From contig CAYYVQ010000008.1 in NCBI GenBank assembly GCA_964475205.1, forward strand, positions 14,531-78,530: a stretch of 64,000 nt of DNA. Reading direction: 5' to 3'. Under the pieces are notes generated by a model. That model did not search any database, was not told where the DNA came from, and worked only from the letters and a program-made list of their open reading frames with translations. This DNA comes from CAYSRM01 sp964475205 (GTDB taxonomy: Bacteria > Verrucomicrobiota > Kiritimatiellia > UBA8416 > CAYSRM01). Shown here one piece after another: positions 54,910 to 63,949 of the stretch. The position numbers were made by a program, and so were the translations under genes. Numbering within the stretch: the stretch's first letter is position 1; every line of letters starts with the position of its first letter.

Positions 54910-57591
54910 TCATTCCTCTTCTTCGAGCACATCTGCCATGACTACATCTACTTGATCCTTAATTCTCGGATAATTCGCAAGCGCCTTGGCAAGAAATTCA
55001 TCTGCGCTTTTGTCCGCGCCGTGTTCCTTGCTGAATACCGCTGCGCCAAGGCTGTATTTACCTATCTGCCTGAGTGTCATGGTATCCTTTCGCGCAAGAT
55101 AGTAGTTAATAAAGCCCAGCATTTGCCTGGCATCTACCTGGCGCCATGGAACTTTGCGATTCTTCAACAGGATGTGCTTCTTATTTGCACCCAGCACATC
55201 TTCACGCTGTCCGCCTTCCCTCAACCATCCCCACGGCATGGGTTTCTCGCTGAGCCGTTTTATAATGTATTCCCTGGTATCCTCCAGCAACCTGTAACGC
55301 TGGATGACGGTGTTAAATGCGGCTTTGCCTTCTTCTGTCGTATAAGAGGATTTTTCTTTTGAAAGATTTTTGGCAACCTTGCCGTATGCGTGGGAATTAA
55401 GCGCGCGACGCGCTTCGCGCAGGGCCCCGCGAGCATTCTCAAGCTCGCGCCGTATCTTTGCTTCGCGCTCTTTCTGTTTACGCAGCCGCTCGGCTTTTTC
55501 CCGGGCTCTACGTTCGGCTTCCAGGCGGGCTTTTTCCCTGGCCGCCCGCAGTTCGTTTTCTTTTTTTCTTATTTCCCTGATCTTTTCAAGCGGTTCGTCG
55601 GTCTGATCAAACAGATCGTTCGCTTCAGCCAGCATTGACTCCAGCTTTTCCAAATTGATTGCAAGCATGCCCTCGAGCTTCCGCGCTTTGATAGATGTTG
55701 TTGATTCCTCAACATTTTCCTTCATCTGCACTGAATTCTCTAATATGGAATTGCCTTCTCTCGATAAAGCAATAATTCGGTTGGCAGATTGGACTATCTC
55801 TCTGGTTAGCTCGACAACTTCGGGTTCTTTTTCTGCCTGCTCCGGCTTTTCTTCCCGTTCCTTTTCCGGTTCTTCCTTTTCCTCCGGTTTCTCCTCCGTC
55901 TTTTTTCCTGCACCTTCCTGCCTTTTGCGACCCCTTTCAATATCCGCTCTGCTCATTATGCCCGGCGGCCCTTCGGGTTCATCGGGTTGTTCAGGTTTTC
56001 CAGGTTCTTCTGTTTCTTCCCCGCCGGCTTCGGCCGCCTTCTCTTCGTCAATGTCTTTTTGCACAGGGTCTTCTGTGGTTTCATCTTCGCCTTCGGTTTT
56101 CTCTTCAGGTTCGAGCGGCAAGGGCCGGGCAATTGTTATGGGTTCCCCGGTAACATAAACAGCGGCGTTCGTGGCTGTTGAAATTCGTTCTGCAGCTTTG
56201 TCAGCCAGTTTATTGAGGTTGGTCGCGGACGCAGCAATGCCGGAGAATGTTTTCGCGGACGCGTCCTTGGCCATGGCAAGGGCTATAAACTCTCTCCTTA
56301 CCCTGATGGTTCTCTGCCGTTTGGTTATAAAGTAAGCTGCTCCTCCTCCTGCCGCTCCCAGTACAATTATAACAAGAATGAACCATAGAAACGCCCTGGA
56401 CCCTACCCGTTTGCCTCTCTTTTTTCTTGAGGCCCTTCCGCCATTCAGCGCCCTTTGCCGGTATTCAGCCAGAGCATCGCCTGTCGGTGTGTGTTCGCCA
56501 TTGCGTCCGGTGGTTTCAGTCGAAAGTTTTGCAACGTTTTTCTTTGTCTGCGCCTGCAAGGAGCCTTTGCCCGGTCCGGCAGATCCCCTACGCCTTACAA
56601 CAGTTTTGACTTTCTTGCGTCCGCCCAGGCTTCGATCATCGCCCATTTCCCTGAGCGCTTTCCTCATATCGCTTATGGCAGAGGCGTAAGTCGGGTAACG
56701 CCGGGCAGGTTCGATCTGCAGCATTCGGGATATAATTTCCGCAGTTTTTCTTGTTACCCGTGAAGATACTTTTTGGAGATCCGGTGGGACTTGCTCAAAA
56801 CGGGCTTTGACAACTTCAATGGGCGTTTTCCCTTCAAATGGCGGCTGGCCGGCAAGCGCATGGTACATGGTCGCGCCGAGACTGTATATATCTGCGCGCG
56901 AATCGATCTTGTGGCGCTTGACTTTTTCAGGGGCTATGTAGTATGGGGTTCCCCAGATACCCCCGCTTTCCTGCTCGTTGGCTACGCTGGCAATCCCGAA
57001 GTCGACTATTTTTGCCTGCATCTTTTCGTCCAGCAGAATATTCTCTGGTTTAACATCTCCATGAATCAGCCCGGCTTCTTCCGCGGCGCTCAGCCCTCGT
57101 GCCGCGTCAATTCCTATTTTCATTACCATCGGGGGGTTAATTGGCTGGCCTGCTTCCACCATTTTGTCGAAACGCTTACCCCCAATGAATTCCATTACTA
57201 TGTAAAGCTGGCCCTTTTCCTGCCCGAAAGAATAGATCTGTACGATGTTGGGATGGTTAAGTTTAGCAGTAGCCTGGGCTTCTCTTTTGAATTTTTCCAC
57301 AAAATCCAGGTCATCGCCGTACGATTTGAGCATGACCTTAATAGCCACCATGCGCCCCAGGGTTTCGTCCAGGGCCCGAAACACCCCGCCCATTCCCCCG
57401 GATCCAATCAGTTCATACAGAAGAAACTGCCCAAGCCGCGCGGGCACAGTTTCCATACTGTGACATTCCGGACATTCTACCTTTACAAAGTGGTCAATTC
57501 CTTCGACATCAATGGTAGAATTGCAGTTGCTGCAGTGGATCTCCGATACCGGATCTGTTTGAATATCTATAGACCTGTCCGCTGGTTCCAT
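54910..57591 (-). CDS. Zinc-ribbon transmembrane Ser/Thr protein kinase
   Basis: The 893-residue kinase has an N-terminal zinc ribbon (C20, C23, C40, C43), then a PknB-type kinase domain. It shows GSGGMGGV (63-70), VAIK with K85, HGDVKPEN (catalytic D179), DFG (197-199) and GTPYYIAPEK. The usual HRD is HGD, so it is a non-RD kinase whose activation may not need loop phosphorylation. One membrane span (about 404-424) follows a basic linker. The external part is Glu/Pro-rich (about 500-610) and then a long coiled coil (about 630-780, rich in Arg/Glu), unlike PASTA sensors. The C-terminus is globular. Such kinases are common in PVC bacteria. The gene is monocistronic. Confidence 0.92.
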   Translation of the reverse strand: MEPADRSIDIQTDPVSEIHCSNCNSTIDVEGIDHFVKVECPECHSMETVPARLGQFLLYELIGSGGMGGVFRALDETLGRMVAIKVMLKSYGDDLDFVEKFKREAQATAKLNHPNIVQIYSFGQEKGQLYIVMEFIGGKRFDKMVEAGQPINPPMVMKIGIDAARGLSAAEEAGLIHGDVKPENILLDEKMQAKIVDFGIASVANEQESGGIWGTPYYIAPEKVKRHKIDSRADIYSLGATMYHALAGQPPFEGKTPIEVVKARFEQVPPDLQKVSSRVTRKTAEIISRMLQIEPARRYPTYASAISDMRKALREMGDDRSLGGRKKVKTVVRRRGSAGPGKGSLQAQTKKNVAKLSTETTGRNGEHTPTGDALAEYRQRALNGGRASRKKRGKRVGSRAFLWFILVIIVLGAAGGGAAYFITKRQRTIRVRREFIALAMAKDASAKTFSGIAASATNLNKLADKAAERISTATNAAVYVTGEPITIARPLPLEPEEKTEGEDETTEDPVQKDIDEEKAAEAGGEETEEPGKPEQPDEPEGPPGIMSRADIERGRKRQEGAGKKTEEKPEEKEEPEKEREEKPEQAEKEPEVVELTREIVQSANRIIALSREGNSILENSVQMKENVEESTTSIKARKLEGMLAINLEKLESMLAEANDLFDQTDEPLEKIREIRKKENELRAAREKARLEAERRAREKAERLRKQKEREAKIRRELENARGALREARRALNSHAYGKVAKNLSKEKSSYTTEEGKAAFNTVIQRYRLLEDTREYIIKRLSEKPMPWGWLREGGQREDVLGANKKHILLKNRKVPWRQVDARQMLGFINYYLARKDTMTLRQIGKYSLGAAVFSKEHGADKSADEFLAKALANYPRIKDQVDVVMADVLEEEE

Positions 57592-57692
57592 TATTTCTTC
57601 TTGATCATCCCTTCAACTTGACGATTATAGCTTATATGAAGGTAACGGATATGTCTATATGAAATTTTGCAATAGCCCGTGGGAGTTTATCA

Positions 57693-58514
57693 ATGCATCC
57701 GATATTGTTTGAAGCAGGCCCGTTAACCATAACATGGTACGGGGTCATGATGGCAACAGGATTCCTCGCCGGGCTTGTTAACTGGGTCTTTATTTCCCGG
57801 AAAGAAGGCCGCGATTTCAGCTATTGTTCGGATCTTCTCTTCTGGATCATGTTTTCGGGATTGCTCGGCGCAAGGGTGGCTTACGTTCTGTCTAATCCGG
57901 CACAATACATAAAGAACCCCGCAGAGATAATAATGATCTGGGAAGGCGGACTGGTCTATTACGGCGGATTCCTGGGGTCGGGTATTGCTCTGATTATATT
58001 CGCCCGCAAGCATCGGGAGGACATACGGGGACTGCTGGATTTTGTGGTTGTTTCGGTGCCCCTGGCGCATTTCTTCGGTAGAATCGGATGCTTTCTGAAC
58101 GGATGCTGTTACGGCAAGATATGGCACGGACCTCTTGGTGTACGTTTTCCTGCAGGGAGTTACGCATGGTACAGGCATGTTGATATGGGATTAATCTCCC
58201 GCTATACTGCCAGAAGTCTTCCTGTCCACCCCGTGCAGCTTTATGAATCAGCATTTAATCTGCTGGTCTATTTTATCCTGTTGCGGGCTTACACCAAGAG
58301 GGACCGAATGCGGAGTGGACGTATCCTGGCGCTTTACTGTTTCACGTATCCTCCAGGCCGATTTCTGCTCGAATTCCTCAGGGGAGACCACCAGACGTTT
58401 ATAATGGGACTTACGGTTTCACAGGCAACCAGTCTTTTTCTCATTCTCCTCGGAATAGTGGCCCTCAGGTTTCCGGGTAAAGGACGCCTGGCGGAGCTTC
58501 AGGACCAAACGTAA
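57693..58514 (+). CDS. lgt: Prolipoprotein diacylglyceryl transferase
   Basis: The 273-residue membrane enzyme adds diacylglycerol from phosphatidylglycerol to the lipobox Cys of prolipoproteins. The N-terminus 'HPILFEAGPLTITWYGVMMA' with its conserved Tyr, the signature FFGRIGCFLNGCCYG near residue 130, and VHPVQLYESAFN are all present, with about seven spans. Its stop overlaps the next gene by one base (TAATG). It fits with the LptE-type lipoprotein in the window. Confidence 0.96.
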   Translation: MHPILFEAGPLTITWYGVMMATGFLAGLVNWVFISRKEGRDFSYCSDLLFWIMFSGLLGARVAYVLSNPAQYIKNPAEIIMIWEGGLVYYGGFLGSGIALIIFARKHREDIRGLLDFVVVSVPLAHFFGRIGCFLNGCCYGKIWHGPLGVRFPAGSYAWYRHVDMGLISRYTARSLPVHPVQLYESAFNLLVYFILLRAYTKRDRMRSGRILALYCFTYPPGRFLLEFLRGDHQTFIMGLTVSQATSLFLILLGIVALRFPGKGRLAELQDQT

Positions 58515-59482
58515 TGAAATTCGAGGTCAAGTCCGAAGGTGCGCCTGAACGCCTGGATGTCTGGCTGGCGGAGAAACTGGAAGGACTTTCACGCTCAAGG
58601 ATCCGCAGATTAATAGACAAAGGGTTTGTCACTGTGAACGGCCAGCCAGCTTCTGCCCACAGAAAAGCGACGCCGGGAACAACGGTGGAAATCGTTGTCC
58701 CGGAGCCGGCGCCTGTTGCTCTGGTTCCGGAAGATATCCCCCTTGATGTACTTTTCGAGGATTCAGAAATTATCGTAATTAACAAACCGGCAGGAATTGT
58801 AGTCCATCCTGGGGCAGGCCGCGCCACGGGAACAATTGTCAACGCACTGTTGCATCACTGCAACGATCTTGCCGACATAGGAGATGAACAAAGACCCGGC
58901 ATTGTCCATCGGCTTGACAAAGACACAACCGGCGCGCTTGTATGCGTAAAAACTGCTGTTACGATGGAAAAGCTATCCCGGCAATTCAAGGAAAGCCGTG
59001 TATGTAAGGAATATGTCGCTCTTGTAGCGGGTGTTCCAGAGCCTCCGGGCGGAAATATCGACAAGCCTATTACCCGCAGCAGAAGCGACAGAAAAAAAAT
59101 GGCCGTCGCAGATACCGGCGAAAAACAAAGCGGTTCAGTTATCAGGACCCGCAGAGAAGCTCAGACCGGATATGATGTTGAAGAAAATTACGGGGATTGT
59201 TCTCTGGTCCGGTTTTATCCCCGGACAGGACGTACACACCAGATCAGGGTACATGCCAAGTCCATCGGCCATCATATTCTCGGAGACAGGCAATACAGAA
59301 GCAGACGCCATGAACCGCAACTGAACCCTCCGGTTTTACGGCAGATGTTGCACGCAGAAGTGCTTTCGTTTTGTCATCCCGTCCTGGGAAGTCCGTTGGA
59401 AATTACCGCTCCATGGCCTGAAGACTTTGAACGGGCGGTTGCGTTTTTGAGAAAGCGGAGAGCGAAAGAAGCGGCACACTGA
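58514..59482 (+). CDS. RluA-family pseudouridine synthase (RluD-like)
   Basis: The 322-residue protein has an N-terminal S4 RNA-binding domain (SRSRIRRLIDKGFVTVNGQP) and a catalytic domain with the RluA motif HRLDKDTTGALV carrying the catalytic Asp. YPRTGRTHQIRVH and GDRQY follow. RluD modifies helix 69 of 23S rRNA; RluA/RluC cannot be excluded. The start overlaps the lgt stop by one base. The protein ends with an alanine-rich basic tail. Confidence 0.93.
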   Translation: MKFEVKSEGAPERLDVWLAEKLEGLSRSRIRRLIDKGFVTVNGQPASAHRKATPGTTVEIVVPEPAPVALVPEDIPLDVLFEDSEIIVINKPAGIVVHPGAGRATGTIVNALLHHCNDLADIGDEQRPGIVHRLDKDTTGALVCVKTAVTMEKLSRQFKESRVCKEYVALVAGVPEPPGGNIDKPITRSRSDRKKMAVADTGEKQSGSVIRTRREAQTGYDVEENYGDCSLVRFYPRTGRTHQIRVHAKSIGHHILGDRQYRSRRHEPQLNPPVLRQMLHAEVLSFCHPVLGSPLEITAPWPEDFERAVAFLRKRRAKEAAH

Positions 59483-59546
59483 ATTTTCAGACCGTCCGGA
59501 TAATTCAGGTTAGCATTCTGCAAAGCAGTCCGCTACAATTCGCTGT

Positions 59547-60362
59547 ATGAATTGGCGGCAGATAACTCCTACTATCGTGACCCTACTGGCTATGCTGGCG
59601 GGTTTCCTGAGCATACTTGTAACAATTGAAGGAATGCAAAGCGGCAAAGCCGGACTGTACTGTTTGTCTTCACAACTGATAATGCTGGCCATGATTCTTG
59701 ATGGATTGGACGGCAATCTTGCCAGATGGCTCAACGCCAGCAGCGATTTCGGGGCGGAGCTCGATACATACGTGGACCTGACGGCATTCGGCATTGCGCC
59801 TGCAGTCCTGATTTTTGCGGTAACGTTGCAGGCAACAGAGGCTGTGTGGCGCGTACTTCTGCCTTCGGCCGTGGCGCTGTCCGGGGTTGTCAGGCTGGCA
59901 AGATTCAAAGTCAAGGATCCTTACCGCGGACAGGCAGGCTATGCCGGACTGCCCATTACCGCCAATGCAGCATGGGTGGCGCTTTTTGTCTTCCTGAGCC
60001 AGACATCTGGAACACAATCGCCTTTAACAGCGTATTTGTCTCTTGACCAGGGATGGTTCGCAGCCATTTTCCTGGTGGGAATATTCGTTTTTATATCACT
60101 CCAGGTGAGCAGCCTCCGTTATCCCAAACCAACAAAAAAAACTTTTATATTCATTCCCTGTATAATCCTGGTTGCCTTGCTCTGGTTGCTCGATCAGCAG
60201 ATTTCGGCTCATGTGGCCCTGGTAATGTTGTTCCTGGGCCTTATCTATGTATTGGTAGGGCCGCTATTTGTTAAGGGCCTGGAGGTGCATAAGGCAAAAC
60301 TCCAGGCACAGGCGTCTTGCGCCGGTCTTGACGCGGCCTCCGAACCCTGCGAAACTCGTTAG
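59547..60362 (+). CDS. pssA: CDP-diacylglycerol-serine O-phosphatidyltransferase
   Basis: The 271-residue membrane protein carries the complete CDP-alcohol phosphotransferase motif D-G-x2-A-R-x8-G-x3-D-x3-D at residues 55-77 (DGNLARWLNASSDFGAELD, then TYVD). It has about seven spans and a polar C-terminus. It makes phosphatidylserine, the precursor of phosphatidylethanolamine; no psd gene is in the window, so a different alcohol is possible. The stop TAG is formed by TA plus the first base of a family B element at 60362. Confidence 0.88.
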   Translation: MNWRQITPTIVTLLAMLAGFLSILVTIEGMQSGKAGLYCLSSQLIMLAMILDGLDGNLARWLNASSDFGAELDTYVDLTAFGIAPAVLIFAVTLQATEAVWRVLLPSAVALSGVVRLARFKVKDPYRGQAGYAGLPITANAAWVALFVFLSQTSGTQSPLTAYLSLDQGWFAAIFLVGIFVFISLQVSSLRYPKPTKKTFIFIPCIILVALLWLLDQQISAHVALVMLFLGLIYVLVGPLFVKGLEVHKAKLQAQASCAGLDAASEPCETR

Positions 60363-60434
60363 CCTGCATTTCTCACGGGATTTCGCAGTGGCGCTATCCG
60401 CGCTTGCAAGAGGAATTCTGTGAGAAATGCGGGT
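60362..60434. repeat. Family B element copy 3, supplies the pssA stop codon
   Basis: The 73 bp element has inverted ends GCCTGCATTTCTCACGG and, on the other strand, ACCCGCATTTCTCACAG. TA flanks both ends (60360-60361 and 60435-60436). TA plus the element's first G gives the pssA stop TAG, and the right TA is also followed by G, so excision restores TAG. The next gene's binding site begins 14 bp later. Confidence 0.9.
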
Positions 60435-60461
60435 TAGAAGAGACTTGAAGGAGAAAGAAAA

Positions 60462-61211
60462 TTGTCAGTAGATACATTGACGGAAAAAATAGAAGAATAT
60501 GTCCGTTTTATGGCCGATGAAGGCAAACAGGTGGATGTAACCATGTCGGATATTGCAGCGTTTCGCGCAGCTTCAAGCGCTGAAGCGGCATCCTGCAATG
60601 AAAGACCCCGGGGAAACACCGGCAAGACAAAGGTGTGTTCCGAGTCAGTAGACGATCTTGAATCCATAGCAACAATGATCGCAGGCTGCACGAAATGCGC
60701 TCTGCATCAAAGCAGGAACAAGACTGTTCCGGGCCAGGGTTGCCATAACCCGGACATCATGTTTATCGGGGAAGCGCCCGGCTCCGACGAGGACAGGCAG
60801 GGTAAAGCTTTTGTAGGCCGGGCAGGACAGCTGCTTACAAAAATGATCGAAGCCATGGGCTATGGTCGGGAAGAGGTTTTTATCGGCAATATTCTCAAGT
60901 GCAGACCGCCGGGCAACCGTAAGCCCCTGCCTGTCGAAATGGAAACATGTATGCCTTACCTGAAAAGACAGATAAATGTTCTTCAACCAAAAGTTATTAT
61001 CACCCTGGGAGGGACAGCAGCCGAAGGTTTATTTGATGTCAACACGGGGATTACCCGTCTGCGCGGCAAGTGGCTGTCATTTGAGGGCATCGATGTCATG
61101 CCTACTTATCATCCGGCCTATCTTCTGCGCAATCCAGCCGCCAAACGTGAAACATGGCAGGACCTCCAGGCCGCGCTCAGGCGCCTGGGCCGGCCGGTCC
61201 CCGGAAAATAG
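60462..61211 (+). CDS. Family-4 uracil-DNA glycosylase (UdgA-type)
   Basis: The 249-residue protein has the four cluster Cys (C76, C79, C147, C163) of the [4Fe-4S] UDG families, motif [10 protein letters not shown] (103-111), FVGRAGQLL, and motif [12 protein letters not shown]. It removes uracil from DNA, feeding AP-site repair. The start is TTG, preceded by GAAGGAGA at a good distance; the first ATG in this frame is far inside. The N-terminal 60 residues are a variable, Ser/Ala-rich lead. Confidence 0.92.
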   Translation: MSVDTLTEKIEEYVRFMADEGKQVDVTMSDIAAFRAASSAEAASCNERPRGNTGKTKVCSESVDDLESIATMIAGCTKCALHQSRNKTVPGQGCHNPDIMFIGEAPGSDEDRQGKAFVGRAGQLLTKMIEAMGYGREEVFIGNILKCRPPGNRKPLPVEMETCMPYLKRQINVLQPKVIITLGGTAAEGLFDVNTGITRLRGKWLSFEGIDVMPTYHPAYLLRNPAAKRETWQDLQAALRRLGRPVPGK

Positions 61212-61272
61212 AGAAATGTTTTGCTTGTCCTGAAAATTTGATATGATACATTTCAAAGCTTCAAAAAAAGAC

Positions 61273-61347
61273 GCGCCCATCGTCTATCGGACAGGACCCC
61301 AGGTTTTCATCCTGGTAAGCGGGGTTCGATTCCCCGTGGGCGCGCCA
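61273..61347 (+). tRNA. tRNA-Glu (anticodon TTC)
   Basis: The acceptor stem GCGCCCA pairs with TGGGCGC. The anticodon stem CCAGG/CCTGG encloses loop TTTTCAT with anticodon TTC. The T-arm GGGGTTCGATTCCCC and an encoded CCA (61345-61347) are present. No neighbouring tRNA is seen. Confidence 0.96.
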
Positions 61348-61443
61348 TCTTTTTATATACCCGAATCAATGCGGCGTGTTTACACAATTTCGCCGGGTTA
61401 AACCCATTTTGCCACGCACCCGACCTTTTGCCACGTGCCTTTA

Positions 61444-61497
61444 CAGCGACGTTATCTGCGCTCACAGCAGGAATTCCGTAAGAGATGCAGGTTAATT
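61444..61497. repeat. Right-half fragment of a family B element
   Basis: AGCGACGTTATCTGCGCTC, then AGCAGGAATTCCGTAAGAG and ATGCAGGTTAA match the right half of copies 1 and 3. The matching left half is not found. It lies in the gap between tRNA-Glu and the GH123-like gene, which holds no other feature. Confidence 0.65.
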
Positions 61498-61616
61498 ATT
61501 CGAGTTTTATGTTGATACTTACGATGAATTATGTACGTTCAATAAACACGTGTTTTCTCAAAACATAAAAACGAAACAGAAGAAACACGAAAAAACTCGC
61601 TAGGTAAAAGGAGAAA

Positions 61617-63380
61617 ATGATGCCGCTGGATACAAAATGGTGTGATGATTTTGTTCGTCTTGATCCTGTCAAACGCCGGGTACTGGATGGTGATGAAGCA
61701 TGGGATCCACCGATCCGTTTGAGTTCGGGGAGAAATATGTTTGCCAGTTTTCAACTATCCGTAGGGCCTATAAAGAAAAGCTCAACTGTAACTGTTAAAG
61801 CCGCAGCCTTGAAGGGCCCACGCGGAACGTCGATCAGTCCCTCGCAATTTGATATCTATGTACAGTGGTATCATAATCTTAATGACAAATGGTGGCCCGA
61901 GATTTGTGTCCCACAGCGAATCACCGGCGGCTCAACTCCCGATTTCAGAAAAAAGAACATGATTCCGGAAGACGGATACGCAGGTTTCTGGGTTGATCTT
62001 TTTGTTCCCGATAACACGCGACCCGGCGAATACCAGGGAGAAGTCAAGGTTAAGGTTGGCAACAACACAATGGCGGTTCCAGTCCAACTTACAGTGCTGA
62101 AAGGACGCATCGGGCCGGACACTTGCATTGACGTTTCCGCAAATAATTATGCCGACGGGATCTCCAAAGGCTGGCCTGAACTGTGGAATGACCCTGATCA
62201 TCTGAAAACAGCCATGTATCAGCGCTGCGAAAAGGGAGTCTTCAGGACTGCGCACGATCACAGGATGTTTCTCCACTACCTGCCTTATGGACATTCCGGA
62301 AATGTTCGTGCCACTTTCGCGCCGCCTCTGGAAGGGGAAGGCCCCAACAGACATGTCAAGAGCTGGGCTATGTTTGATCGCCGGTTCGGTTCTTATCTGG
62401 ACGGCAGCGCCTTTAAAGGAACACGTCGAGGAGCCGTGCCAGTTAAACGGTTCTATACCCCGCTGAATCTTTGCTGGCCTTCCGACTTTGTCAAATTCGG
62501 CCAGCCAGGATACGAAGCCGAGTGGCGTGCGGTAGGAAAAGACATGGTCGATCACTTCCGTGAAAAAGGCTGGACAAAGACCAGTTTTGACATGTTTCTC
62601 AACCAGAAACAGCGATTCAGGTTTTTCCCATGGGATGTGGAAGAAGTAAGATTTCCCGAGGATAATGATGTACATCGTTATTTTGCCAAATTATGGCAAG
62701 GCACATTCGACCGCAAATCAACGGGAAAAGTGAGATTCGATTATACCCTCGGAACAACCTGGTTGTTCGAGGATGATATAAGATCCGACCTGACTGATTT
62801 TATTGATGTCTTCATTGGCGGCGGCCATGATATGGCACGATCGCACGATCTTCTTCCCCAGTTAAAAAAGAAGAATCGCCAGCTATGGGGCTGTCTGCAC
62901 AGCGGCAACATTGTGCGTTCAACCCGCGCTGCCGCATACCCGCCGCTGATGATATGGATGACCGGAACTCACGGTTATATGCCGCGCTGGTGCACGATGG
63001 GATCCTGGGGCTCGGAAGCATGGGGCAGCAATATTTCCGAAGGCGGGGCGGCCACTTTCATGTATTGCGGATCTCACCTGGGAACCGAAGAGACATTTGC
63101 TTCGGTGCGCATGAAAGTGCAGCGAAATTCGATACAGATGATTGATTCTTTCGACGCGGGGGCAAGCCGTTTAAAAAGCGGAAAGCCAGCTGTAAAAAGA
63201 CGGATCAACAGGATTCTGGGGATCGGCAACCAGGACTGGTTCCCTTCAAGGGCATTTGATCCTGATGATACTGACCGTTTTACGGAAGAACCGCCTCTCG
63301 CAGGGTGGGAGAAATTTTCTACAGAGCAAAACCGCAAGCTCAGACAATTAGCCATTGAAGTGGTTTCGGGAGGAAAATAA
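61617..63380 (+). CDS. GH123/DUF4091-like protein without signal peptide
   Basis: The 587-residue protein starts directly in the domain that normally follows the signal and N-terminal modules of this family: 'RLSSGRNMFASFQLSVGPI', then 'GEYQGEVKVKVGNNTMAVPVQLTVLKG' (residues 135-165). A barrel-like region with many Trp and Asp/Glu residues follows (FDYTLGTTWLFEDDIRSDLTD; IWMTGTHGYMPRWCTM). It resembles the C-terminal two-thirds of the 51287-54052 protein but lacks its galactose-binding domain. AAAGGAG lies three bases before ATGATG. Either it is cytoplasmic or it has lost its 5' end. Its stop overlaps the next start by one base. Confidence 0.65.
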   Translation: MMPLDTKWCDDFVRLDPVKRRVLDGDEAWDPPIRLSSGRNMFASFQLSVGPIKKSSTVTVKAAALKGPRGTSISPSQFDIYVQWYHNLNDKWWPEICVPQRITGGSTPDFRKKNMIPEDGYAGFWVDLFVPDNTRPGEYQGEVKVKVGNNTMAVPVQLTVLKGRIGPDTCIDVSANNYADGISKGWPELWNDPDHLKTAMYQRCEKGVFRTAHDHRMFLHYLPYGHSGNVRATFAPPLEGEGPNRHVKSWAMFDRRFGSYLDGSAFKGTRRGAVPVKRFYTPLNLCWPSDFVKFGQPGYEAEWRAVGKDMVDHFREKGWTKTSFDMFLNQKQRFRFFPWDVEEVRFPEDNDVHRYFAKLWQGTFDRKSTGKVRFDYTLGTTWLFEDDIRSDLTDFIDVFIGGGHDMARSHDLLPQLKKKNRQLWGCLHSGNIVRSTRAAAYPPLMIWMTGTHGYMPRWCTMGSWGSEAWGSNISEGGAATFMYCGSHLGTEETFASVRMKVQRNSIQMIDSFDAGASRLKSGKPAVKRRINRILGIGNQDWFPSRAFDPDDTDRFTEEPPLAGWEKFSTEQNRKLRQLAIEVVSGGK

Positions 63381-63949
63381 TGACAGCGAAAAAGAGTAAA
63401 CAATGGACGTTGGCGCAGGTTAAAGAAGAACTTCGACGGGTTGCTCACGTCGGCGAGATTTTCGTTGATGGCGAGCTTTGCCGGAATCTATGGCAACCTG
63501 ACGCGCAGACCTTTATGAAGGGCGACGACATGAATTACAATCCGGAGGCGGGTGTTCCGGTGAAGAAGACATTGCTTCGCCTTGAGCGGACAGGTCCTTT
63601 CCCCTGTTGTGCCGCCTTGTGGCGGCAGCGTCCTGATATACCTGAGTCTGGAGAGGCGTTGCTTTTCGGCTCGCTGGGTTCTCCATACGGTTCGGGAAAA
63701 CCATCAAATAGAAACTACGTTCCGCCAAAAATGACCCCTGAGATGGAAAAAGTATTCAAAAAGGGCAAATCGGCGGTCAGCGTTAATCGCAACGGCAGCG
63801 GTGTTCACGGTCTGAAAAGCACAGGCATCAATGTATGTGTGCCGGATTTGAAGGAACCTTCAACCGTGCATGTCTTTGTTCCTGTAAAAGACTCGATGGG
63901 CGAGATTGCCGCGGCGCTGGAAGTTTTCACGCTTGCAACGCCGGACTAA
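63380..63949 (+). CDS. Protein of unknown function
   Basis: The 189-residue protein is not recognised. It is soluble, with a basic start, a Gly/Pro/Asn-rich middle (LLFGSLGSPYGSGKPSN) and a C-terminal strand pattern 'VHVFVPVKDSMGEIAAALEV'. The latter recalls the terminal part of Cache-like or PAS-like sensor domains, but this is weak. It is coupled to the GH123-like gene (TAATG). The stop TAA is formed by the junction with a family C element. An N-terminal part of a larger protein cannot be excluded. Confidence 0.5.
   Translation: MTAKKSKQWTLAQVKEELRRVAHVGEIFVDGELCRNLWQPDAQTFMKGDDMNYNPEAGVPVKKTLLRLERTGPFPCCAALWRQRPDIPESGEALLFGSLGSPYGSGKPSNRNYVPPKMTPEMEKVFKKGKSAVSVNRNGSGVHGLKSTGINVCVPDLKEPSTVHVFVPVKDSMGEIAAALEVFTLATPD

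Noticed and set aside
56773..57621. Plus-strand open frame opposite the kinase domain, and another at 55655-56158
   Set aside because: Both are shadows of the Ser/Thr kinase gene; the Ser-rich translation at 55655 is the complement of its Glu-rich region.
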